A DNA stretch of 24,580 bases. Origin: a virus. Made by a program: the position numbers and the translations under genes. The notes under the pieces are model-generated. The model did not search any database. It was not told the origin of the DNA and was given only the letters and a program-made list of their open reading frames with translations. The DNA lies in the IMG/VR virus record IMGVR_UViG_3300025671_000505, positions 1 through 24,580 of that record. One strand, written 5' to 3'. Below are positions 1-3,721 of the stretch, one piece after another; position 1 is the first letter of the stretch, and the number at the start of each line of letters is the position of its first letter.

Positions 1-489
1 AGTGATCAGCTTGATATTAAGCTAAATGAAGCATCTGATTTGATTGACCAATACTTCGAAGCGTTCCCATCTATCAAGAACTTCTTAACTAAGCTTGGGA
101 ACTATGGAAAAACTCATGGTTATATCACAACTTTCCCCCCATTTAAACGGAAGAGATTCTTCCCTGAATGGGATGGGGTAGCAACTGAACCTAAAAACAA
201 AGGTATTATTGAGAGAGCATCTAAAAATACCCCAATTCAAGGCTCATCAGCTGATATGACTAAGCTTGCTTTAGTTCATATCCACAACTACATCATTAAC
301 AACAATCTCAGAAACAAGATTAAAATTGTAATGACTGTCCACGATCAGATTGATACTATCTGTCACAAGACAATAGCTGAAGAGTGGTCACAAACACTCA
401 CTGAGCTAATGGAGAAAGCAGCTAATACTATCATTAAGAACAACTTACTCAAAGCTGAAACTGAGATATCAGATACTTGGAAAAAATGA
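1..489 (+). CDS. polA: DNA polymerase I family (family A), C-terminal fragment
   Basis: This is the last 162 residues of a family A DNA polymerase; the reading frame is open at the left edge. It covers the end of the palm/fingers region. The stretch IIERASKNTPIQGSSADMTK matches the family A pattern ER.A.N.P.QG..AD, and TVHDQ near residue 115 is motif C. The motif C aspartate, a metal ligand (Asp882 in E. coli Pol I), is kept, but the next residue is Gln where most family members have Glu (HDE). The exonuclease domain, motif A and helix O lie outside the window. The gene ends in a 4-base stop/start overlap with a small downstream reading frame. In this context it is the phage replicative polymerase, which crAss-like phages commonly carry. 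The family is certain; the gene symbol is used by homology only. Confidence 0.93.
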   Translation, partial: SDQLDIKLNEASDLIDQYFEAFPSIKNFLTKLGNYGKTHGYITTFPPFKRKRFFPEWDGVATEPKNKGIIERASKNTPIQGSSADMTKLALVHIHNYIINNNLRNKIKIVMTVHDQIDTICHKTIAEEWSQTLTELMEKAANTIIKNNLLKAETEISDTWKK

Positions 490-671
490 ATGTAAGAACA
501 ATCTATCCCACAGATCCTATTAATAACTACACAGATTGGGTGAAGTATATTCAAGGAAATCTTCGTAGCTTGCGGTGTAAACTAAATGCTTATGAAAGAC
601 TCGAATCAAGTAGGGGGGAATCATTACAAGAGCCTCCCAATTCAACCGACAGAGTACATTCAGAAGAATAA
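486..671 (+). CDS. Small hypothetical protein overlapping the DUF3310 gene
   Basis: A 61-residue frame starts at the ATGA overlap with the polymerase stop, a normal coupling arrangement in this genome. It begins MNVRTIYPTDPINNY and has no recognised domain. Its last 86 bases overlap the start of the DUF3310 gene in another frame. The tail there is polar and unlike a conserved protein, so the real coding part may be only the first 35 or so residues. A run of six G lies in the overlap at about 613-618, where a one-base slip would fuse the two frames. It could therefore be a free-standing small protein, or the N-terminal part of a longer DUF3310 protein joined by frameshifting or split by a sequencing error. 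Confidence 0.5.
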   Translation: MNVRTIYPTDPINNYTDWVKYIQGNLRSLRCKLNAYERLESSRGESLQEPPNSTDRVHSEE

Positions 672-870
672 CTTGACATTTATTGAGGGTAACATAATCA
701 AATATGTTACAAGACATAGATACAAGAACAAGAAAGAAGATCTGTTAAAAGCACTTGATTACTTGAATCAACTGATTGCTTACGAATACCCTGAAGAAAA
801 CATCCCTATGCATACTTGGACACCAACTAGTACTGAGTGGAAGAGTGTAATTGGGGATAAACTTTATTGA
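586..870 (+). CDS. DUF3310 family protein
   Basis: The 94-residue product matches the phage family DUF3310 (SaV-like). It has NHYKSLPIQPTEYIQKNNL near residue 12, followed by EGNIIKYVTRHRYKNKKEDLLKAL. The family is widespread in phages and usually 60-100 residues long. Its biochemical role is not settled, although it often sits near nucleotide-metabolism genes. I chose the ATG at 586, which leaves a short leader before the conserved NHY; a second in-frame ATG follows at 592. The start lies inside the preceding small frame. The last 25 residues, after the conserved core, are not family-typical. The family call is firm; the function is unknown. Confidence 0.85.
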   Translation: MLMKDSNQVGGNHYKSLPIQPTEYIQKNNLTFIEGNIIKYVTRHRYKNKKEDLLKALDYLNQLIAYEYPEENIPMHTWTPTSTEWKSVIGDKLY

Positions 871-890
871 CTCGTCAAGTCATGAACTAA

Positions 891-962
891 CTATAGCCTA
901 AGAATTAATCTTTAACCCTTAAAAACAAAGGTTTGAAAAATGCAACAATTCTTGGGCTATAG
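891..962 (+). ncRNA. Structured RNA element, copy 1
   Basis: The arms CTATAGCCTAAGAATT (891-906) and AATTCTTGGGCTATAG (947-962) form 16 consecutive base pairs, one of them a G-U. Inside is a core with a small AACC/GGTT helix (914-917 with 930-933) and an unpaired 3' side including GAAAAATGCA (934-943). The same core recurs in the copy at 1079-1146, where the outer arms differ in sequence but still pair. Compensating change of this kind points to a folded RNA rather than a DNA site. I do not recognise the family: the conserved bases of hammerhead and twister ribozymes are not apparent. It lies just upstream of a tRNA-like sequence, so a role in tRNA transcript processing is possible but unproven. 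Confidence 0.65.
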
Positions 963-967
963 TTTAC

Positions 968-1044
968 AGTCCGGTATCTCCTCAAGCTTATACCTTGTAG
1001 AAAGAGTAGTTGGTTACACGTGGGTTCAAGCCCCACCCGGACTA
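968..1044 (+). pseudogene. tRNA-like sequence, probably a degenerate tRNA
   Basis: The acceptor arms AGTCCGG (968-974) and CCGGACT (1037-1043) pair perfectly. The T arm is textbook: GTGGG, loop TTCAAGC, CCCAC (1020-1036), followed by discriminator A1044. The total of 77 bases is normal for a tRNA. The middle does not fold as a normal D arm plus anticodon arm. The best local hairpin is CAAG/CTTG with loop CTTATAC (983-997), and no 5-base-pair anticodon stem follows at the expected place. I therefore assign no anticodon. It may be a decayed tRNA, a highly divergent one, or an RNA that mimics the acceptor/T half. Confidence 0.55.
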
Positions 1045-1050
1045 CTACTG

Positions 1051-1078
1051 GTCGTAGGTTCAAGTCCTGCTGGGCGCA
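1051..1078 (+). pseudogene. Orphan tRNA 3' half (T arm plus 3' acceptor strand)
   Basis: GTAGG, loop TTCAAGT and CCTGC (1054-1070) form a good T arm with one G-U pair. It is followed by TGGGCGC (1071-1077) and A1078, as in the 3' end of a tRNA. The matching 5' acceptor strand (GCGCCCA or a wobble version) is not found in the preceding 200 bases or directly downstream. No D arm or anticodon arm precedes it. It begins 6 bases after the tRNA-like sequence ends and abuts the second structured element. It is most simply the remnant of a deleted tRNA gene. Confidence 0.6.
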
Positions 1079-1146
1079 CTATGTCACCCATTTAACTTTT
1101 AACCCTTTAAAAAATAGGTTTGAAAAATGCACCTTGGGTGGCAGAG
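1079..1146 (+). ncRNA. Structured RNA element, copy 2
   Basis: This is the second copy of the element at 891-962. Arms CTATGTCACCCA (1079-1090) and TGGGTGGCAGAG (1135-1146) give 11 of 12 pairs, one being G-U. The internal core, from TTTAACCCTT to GGTTTGAAAAATGCA, is nearly identical to copy 1, while the arms differ and remain complementary. It starts directly after the orphan tRNA 3' half. The last six bases of the 3' arm can instead pair with 1174-1179, so the element may have two alternative folds. TAGGTTTG (1115-1122) also fits the Bacteroidota -7 promoter pattern TAnnTTTG, but copy 1 lacks the TA, so a promoter reading is weaker. Confidence 0.65.
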
Positions 1147-1201
1147 GGTTTGGTCGTTTAAAGCTATTTAGGTTCTGCCGGTAGTGTCCCTTAAAAACGA
1201 C
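1140..1201 (+). other. Possible H-type pseudoknot before tRNA-Trp
   Basis: GGCAGA (1140-1145) is complementary to TCTGCC (1174-1179), and GTCGTTT (1153-1159) to AAACGAC (1195-1201). The two helices interleave, which is the arrangement of an H-type pseudoknot. The first helix uses bases that also belong to the 3' arm of the element at 1079-1146, so the two folds exclude each other. The structure ends 5 bases before tRNA-Trp. Helices of 6 and 7 base pairs are suggestive, not conclusive. Confidence 0.4.
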
Positions 1202-1206
1202 ATTCT

Positions 1207-1279
1207 GCGTCAGTAGTTCAATTGGTAGAGCAGCGGTCTCCAAAACCGCAAGTTGTAGGTTCGAGCCCTACCTGACGCG
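1207..1279 (+). tRNA. tRNA-Trp (anticodon CCA)
   Basis: This is a full cloverleaf. The acceptor is GCGTCAG/CTGACGC, and the D arm is GTTC...GAGC with GG in the loop. The anticodon arm is GCGGT, loop CTCCAAA, ACCGC, and the T arm is GTAGG, TTCGAGC, CCTAC. The discriminator is G, as expected for bacterial tRNA-Trp. CCA is not encoded, so the host must add it. The CCA anticodon reads only UGG, so this tRNA does not support reading UGA as Trp. Confidence 0.96.
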
Positions 1280-1294
1280 CAAAATTAACAGTCA

Positions 1295-1669
1295 ATGAAA
1301 CATATTTTTCCAGACTACAGACTACAGTATGTTGACATAAAAGAAGAAGATGGAGTGTATCGTCACTATAAGTTTCTAACTCATGTTAGAATTGAGAGAG
1401 ATGGTAAATACTACCATGTTCTTGTAGTTAATGAGCTTAGAAGAGTTTCTACAACTGATGTTGATAGCTTGCTTAACTTTATCAAAAGATGTATATCACA
1501 GTGTTACAATGTTATGTACTTACACGAAGTAAATAACGACATTGAATGTAGTAAGAACTATTCTGAAAAAGATAGACTAAAACAAGCTCTAGACGTAGAG
1601 ATCGAAGACGTGGCGCAAGCCACCCTAATCGTAAGTAGGCACAGTTTGCAAGTTCTGGGGGTAATCTAA
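1295..1669 (+). CDS. Hypothetical protein between tRNA genes
   Basis: The product is 124 residues, starting MKHIFPDYRLQYVDIKEEDG at the ATG 16 bases after tRNA-Trp. I do not recognise the family. The first 100 or so residues look like a normal small soluble domain with alternating beta-type segments (YHVLVVNELRRVS) and a helix (DVDSLLNFIKRCI). From about residue 104 the DNA contains several strong hairpins, including GTGGC-GCAA-GCCAC, and the encoded tail is less protein-like. The C-terminus may therefore be a recent extension into structured non-coding DNA. The stop lies 12 bases before tRNA-Arg. Confidence 0.7.
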   Translation: MKHIFPDYRLQYVDIKEEDGVYRHYKFLTHVRIERDGKYYHVLVVNELRRVSTTDVDSLLNFIKRCISQCYNVMYLHEVNNDIECSKNYSEKDRLKQALDVEIEDVAQATLIVSRHSLQVLGVI

Positions 1670-1678
1670 AAACTTGCA
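1610..1678 (+). other. Run of three hairpins across the gene end, upstream of tRNA-Arg
   Basis: Three adjacent hairpins are visible. GTGGC and GCCAC close a GCAA (GNRA-type) tetraloop at 1610-1623. CCTA/TAGG follows at 1624-1639. TGCAAGTT (1647-1654) pairs with AACTTGCA (1671-1678) across the stop codon of the upstream gene. The last ends 3 bases before tRNA-Arg. They could guide tRNA processing, protect the mRNA end, or be the remains of an RNA gene. Confidence 0.45.
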
Positions 1679-1681
1679 TTT

Positions 1682-1755
1682 GGACGGGTAGCATAACAGC
1701 ATAATGCATCGCTCTTCTAAAGCGAATTATGAGGGTTGGAGTCCCTCCCCGTCTA
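1682..1755 (+). tRNA. tRNA-Arg (anticodon TCT)
   Basis: The acceptor is GGACGGG/CCCGTCT (first pair G-U) and the D arm is GCAT/ATGC. The anticodon arm is TCGCT, loop CTTCTAA, AGCGA, and the T arm is GAGGG, TTGGAGT, CCCTC. The discriminator is A and CCA is not encoded. Anticodon UCU reads AGA and AGG, which are frequent in these AT-rich phage genes. The T loop starts TTGGA rather than the usual TTCGA or TTCAA, a small deviation. Confidence 0.92.
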
Positions 1756-1759
1756 CAAA

Positions 1760-1801
1760 GTTGATAAGATAATCCCTATTATCTTAGGTTTATCTCTCAA
1801 C
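1760..1801 (+). other. Two-tier hairpin after tRNA-Arg
   Basis: TAAGATAAT (1765-1773) and ATTATCTTA (1778-1786) form a perfect 9-base-pair stem with loop CCCT, and GTTGA/TCAAC (1760-1764 with 1797-1801) can close it from outside. There is no following T run, so it is a poor intrinsic terminator. A processing site or a barrier at the 3' end of the tRNA transcript is more likely. Confidence 0.5.
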
Positions 1802-1880
1802 GTAATGTATGAATAATCATACCCAATCAGGTATAATTGACGTAATGTATGAATAATCATACCCAATCAGGTATAATTGG
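1801..1880 (+). repeat. 40-bp tandem repeat, two copies, duplicating a gene start
   Basis: Positions 1801-1840 and 1841-1880 are the same 40 bases with a single difference at the last base. Each unit contains an ATG followed by codons for MNNHTQSGII. Only the second copy leads into the long downstream frame, because 40 is not a multiple of three. The first copy encodes a 15-residue frame (1809-1856) whose stop overlaps the real start at 1849. Each unit also holds two overlapping inverted repeats, GTATGA-ATAA-TCATAC and ATACC-CAATCA-GGTAT, which cannot form at the same time. Confidence 0.95.
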
Positions 1881-2283
1881 TGCATTATTACACCATTATG
1901 TACCCGAACGGGTGTTATCGTTTACAAATACGATAACGTCTATTATCGTCTCTAACCACGAAATGTGTCAAGAATTTACAAGTAAAATGAAAGTTCCAGT
2001 ATTAAAATACTACGGGATGGATGCAGCATTAGCTGGAGAGAATCGCCATCCACAAGATCATCTTAGAGAGTTAGGGGTTAAGTACGGGTATGCCTCATGC
2101 CATAGCGTAGCTGATGTATGGTTTTTTTGGATGCCATATGGTAACCTAGATGCACTACCTGAATGGCTGAAGTCGGAGCAAATCACAGTTGACCCCATAC
2201 AGTTTTGGGGTGACGACAACGAAGAGTCTGTAGCTATGGGTCAGAATATACTTAACATACACAGTAAAATGGATAAGATATGA
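1849..2283 (+). CDS. Hypothetical protein with duplicated start region
   Basis: The 144-residue product starts MNNHTQSGII within the second unit of the 40-bp tandem repeat. I recognise no domain. It contains several Trp and His residues, including VADVWFFWMPYGN around residue 88. No signal peptide or membrane segment is evident. The first 30 codons are packed with inverted repeats, among them ACCCG-AA-CGGGT (1902-1913) and GTTATCGT/ACGATAAC (1914-1937), and the start codon lies inside a hairpin stem. That would suit control of translation by mRNA folding, which is inference. The stop overlaps the next gene as ATATGA. Confidence 0.75.
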   Translation: MNNHTQSGIIGALLHHYVPERVLSFTNTITSIIVSNHEMCQEFTSKMKVPVLKYYGMDAALAGENRHPQDHLRELGVKYGYASCHSVADVWFFWMPYGNLDALPEWLKSEQITVDPIQFWGDDNEESVAMGQNILNIHSKMDKI

Positions 2284-2432
2284 CAGCAGAAGAACTTGTC
2301 GGACGAGCGAGAGAACGCTGGGAAGAGATAGACAATGAGGGTCTGGACTGGAGGTCATTCGCTAACGGATGGCTTGAAGGTAGGATAGACCTTATGTCCA
2401 GTGATTCAACTAAAAAACTGGACAATGACTGA
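2280..2432 (+). CDS. Small acidic phage protein
   Basis: A 50-residue frame starts at the ATGA overlap with the upstream stop. It reads MTAEELVGRARERWEEIDNE, then DWRSFANGWLEGRIDLM. The segment with DWRSF.NGWLEGR resembles short proteins I know from other phage accessory regions, and the function is unknown. It is probably two helices. Its end overlaps the next small gene by 8 bases. The overlap at both ends and its normal amino acid make-up support it as a real gene despite its length. Confidence 0.7.
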   Translation: MTAEELVGRARERWEEIDNEGLDWRSFANGWLEGRIDLMSSDSTKKLDND

Positions 2433-2586
2433 ATACAAAGGCTACACAACAGCAAGAACTAACTCAGGTGAGACGTTATACGGATACTTGAGTGATTCAG
2501 ATGCTGTAGGTTTGACTTACTTCAGCAGAGACAGGAAGACAGGTGAGATTCATCACGCCTGTCTAGGTAAAGTATTGAACCTTTAA
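2425..2586 (+). CDS. Small hypothetical protein
   Basis: The product is 53 residues from the ATG at 2425 (MTEYKGYTTARTNSGETLYG), which overlaps the previous stop. A GTG at 2401 in the same frame is a less likely start because it would lie deeper in the upstream gene. The composition suggests a small beta-rich domain (ETLYGYLSD, LTYFSRDR, IHHACLGKV). I do not recognise a family. The stop TAA lies inside the first copy of the 22-bp repeat that also supplies the next gene's start. Confidence 0.65.
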   Translation: MTEYKGYTTARTNSGETLYGYLSDSDAVGLTYFSRDRKTGEIHHACLGKVLNL

Positions 2587-2742
2587 CACCAAAGAGAAAT
2601 GACACTACAAGAAGCAGTAACACTACTTGAGAATCACAACAAGTGGCGCAGAGGTGATGATACTTTAGAGATGGTAGAGCCTAAAGATTTAGGAATAGCA
2701 ATTGAATTGATTGTAGAATACTTTAACACCAAAGAGAAATGA
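2581..2742 (+). repeat. 22-bp direct repeat pair bounding a small gene
   Basis: The 22 bases at 2581-2602 recur exactly at 2721-2742. Both copies include a start codon (ATG at 2599 and at 2739). The first copy contains the stop of the upstream gene. The second encodes the last residues (YFNTKEK and stop) of the small gene lying between the copies. The 140-bp unit therefore has the form of a cassette inserted at, or duplicated from, a gene start. Confidence 0.9.
2599..2742 (+). CDS. Small phage protein, HNKWRRG type
   Basis: A 47-residue protein, MTLQEAVTLLENHNKWRRGD followed by PKDLGIAIELIVEYF. This pattern (LL..HN.WRRG...., then a helix with I..A+..++..+) is one I know from short conserved proteins of many tailed phages; the function is unknown. 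It is predicted to be two helices. Its start comes from the first copy of a 22-bp repeat and its last codons from the second, and the stop overlaps the next start. Confidence 0.75.
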   Translation: MTLQEAVTLLENHNKWRRGDDTLEMVEPKDLGIAIELIVEYFNTKEK

Positions 2743-3017
2743 GCAAGCACACACCCGGGCCGTGGCACCACGACGAATACGGCCACATTTGCGCGGGGCC
2801 TCAAATCATTGGCATCGCCTACCAGTTCGAACTTGACGACAGCGATTACGACGAATTGCCGTGCATACCAAACGCCCGCCTAATGGCCGCAGCGCCTGAA
2901 TTGTTGGAGGCGTTGAAAGAGCTATACAACGCTTCTTTGGTGATGGAACAACCTCGGTTTTACAAAGCCTTATCAGAAGCAAAGAAACTAATTGCAAAAA
3001 TTGAAGGCGATGAGTAA
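2739..3017 (+). CDS. HTPGPW-type phage accessory protein (Ead/Ea22-like)
   Basis: The 92-residue product begins MSKHTPGPWHHDEYGHICAG and contains NARLMAAAPELLEALKELY. Both patterns are hallmarks of a common accessory protein type in phages and prophages, sometimes labelled Ead/Ea22-like, with unknown function. It starts at an ATGA overlap supplied by the 22-bp repeat. The first half of the gene is clearly richer in G+C than its neighbours (codons such as CCG, GCC, CGG and GCG), which suggests recent transfer from a different genome. It ends IAKIEGDE, encoded by the first copy of an 18-bp repeat that also carries the next start. Confidence 0.85.
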   Translation: MSKHTPGPWHHDEYGHICAGPQIIGIAYQFELDDSDYDELPCIPNARLMAAAPELLEALKELYNASLVMEQPRFYKALSEAKKLIAKIEGDE

Positions 3018-3170
3018 TTATTTATTTATGGCAGGCCTTGCCTTAATGTTTCTGTTATCTATTGTTTTGTGGGCTACCGCAAATATTGACTTATTGGAAG
3101 AAAAGGAAAGGGAATTGAGGGAAGAAATTGACCGCATCGAAAAAGAACAACGAAAAATCGAAGGCGATGA
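2996..3170 (+). repeat. 18-bp direct repeat pair bounding a membrane-protein gene
   Basis: AAAAATTGAAGGCGATGA (2996-3013) and AAAAATCGAAGGCGATGA (3153-3170) match at 17 of 18 bases. Each encodes KIEGDE near the C-terminus of one gene and contains the ATG of the next (3010 and 3167). The repeat bounds a 157-bp unit that amounts to the membrane-protein gene between the copies. The plan is the same as for the 22-bp pair upstream, with an unrelated sequence. Confidence 0.85.
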
Positions 3171-3183
3171 AAGCAATACTTGA
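3010..3183 (+). CDS. Small single-span membrane protein with coiled coil
   Basis: The product is 57 residues from the ATG at 3010, which overlaps the previous stop. An in-frame TTG at 2992 is a less likely start. Residues 4-24 form one hydrophobic span (YLFMAGLALMFLLSIVLW), with only a few residues before it. Residues 28-50 are a charged heptad-like helix (DLLEEKERELREEIDRIEKE). The layout is that of a small inner-membrane protein with a helical tail, as in phage spanin, holin-accessory or lysis-inhibition genes, but no lysis genes lie nearby and I assign no function. The C-terminal KIEGDE repeats that of the upstream protein. Confidence 0.7.
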   Translation: MSNYLFMAGLALMFLLSIVLWATANIDLLEEKERELREEIDRIEKEQRKIEGDESNT

Positions 3184-3391
3184 GTTTGACCTACCTGAAG
3201 AGGGATTTGAGTTTAGACGAGCGACTAATGGTAATAGGTGGGCTCAAATTGTCTACGATATTGACGAGACTTTAAGGCAGTGGAATAAGTACAATGAAAA
3301 CCTTACTGCTGAACAGAAGGAGGCTTATCAAAAAGTAAGAGACCTCATATGCACAGAGATGTTAGAACACAACCTAGACTTTGACGAATGA
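3167..3391 (+). CDS. Conserved small phage protein of unknown function
   Basis: The product is 74 residues from the ATG at 3167: MKAILEFDLPEEGFEFRRAT, then WAQIVYDIDETLRQWNKY and a C-terminal helix. The pattern (F.LPE....F..A..G..W......D+D..LR...KY......E.....+R) is one I know from small proteins in many unrelated phages; the function is not established. It starts inside the second 18-bp repeat and overlaps the previous gene by 17 bases. The stop forms an ATGA overlap with the next gene. Confidence 0.8.
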   Translation: MKAILEFDLPEEGFEFRRATNGNRWAQIVYDIDETLRQWNKYNENLTAEQKEAYQKVRDLICTEMLEHNLDFDE

Positions 3392-3678
3392 AACCTGACT
3401 TAGAACAAGCACAACACAGCTTCATCAAGCTATTAGTTTGTATGCAAGCTGGATTAGAGTTGATGGATGATTTAGAGGGAACTACACTCTATCGTCACGA
3501 AGTAAAAGCAGTATTGAGAAACACATCTAAAGTGTTATCTAAGAAACTCGATGGTGCTTACAAGTTCGTTGATGATGAAGAGAAAGAAGAGACTCTACGA
3601 TCCATTGACAGGGCAATTCACCTTATCTTAGACAACTCGGTTCATAGCCTATTTGTAGAGGGCTATGTACCGAAATAA
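3388..3678 (+). CDS. Hypothetical helical protein
   Basis: The product is 96 residues and begins MKPDLEQAQHSFIKLLVCMQ at an ATGA overlap. It appears almost all helical, with amphipathic segments and charged stretches such as DDEEKEETLRSIDRA. No signal peptide, metal site or known motif is visible. It is the last gene of the small-gene accessory run, followed 43 bases later by tRNA-Leu. I do not recognise the family. Confidence 0.75.
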   Translation: MKPDLEQAQHSFIKLLVCMQAGLELMDDLEGTTLYRHEVKAVLRNTSKVLSKKLDGAYKFVDDEEKEETLRSIDRAIHLILDNSVHSLFVEGYVPK

Positions 3679-3721
3679 TGCCATGTCAAGGTACGTTGGG
3701 CGATAACGTTAAGCGCAATAT

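Larger units (their letters stand above)
871..1206 (+). other. Non-coding stretch rich in RNA structure
   Basis: No credible protein gene lies here on either strand. The stretch holds, in order, a 72-base structured element, a tRNA-like sequence, an orphan tRNA 3' half, a second copy of the structured element and a possible pseudoknot, ending at tRNA-Trp. Each is listed separately. It lies between the DUF3310 gene and tRNA-Trp and is probably transcribed with them. Confidence 0.8.

Noticed and set aside
1091-1130. Bacteroidota-type promoter (TAnnTTTG -7 box) in the structured element
   Set aside because: Only copy 2 has TAGGTTTG, no TTG-like -33 box sits at a suitable distance, and the preserved pairing of the arms is better explained by RNA structure.
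891-1146. Self-cleaving ribozyme (hammerhead or twister)
   Set aside because: GAAA occurs after the inner stem, but there is no CUGAUGA or equivalent, and the twister conserved loops are absent.
1051-1201. Permuted tRNA gene with the 3' half before the 5' half
   Set aside because: No downstream 5' acceptor strand pairing with TGGGCGC was found within reach; the best candidate, TCACCCA, pairs at only 5 of 7 positions.
871-1280. Group I or group II intron interrupting a tRNA
   Set aside because: None of the conserved core segments of group I (P, Q, R, S) or the group II domain V pattern was visible, and the tRNA pieces do not join into one cloverleaf if the intervening part is removed.
1682-1755. 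Phage attachment site in a tRNA gene
   Set aside because: No integrase or excisionase gene is present in the window, and the tRNA is complete with no flanking duplicated 3' end of its own.
1801-3170. CRISPR array
   Set aside because: The repeats are only two copies each, differ between pairs, and lie in coding sequence with gene-sized spacing.
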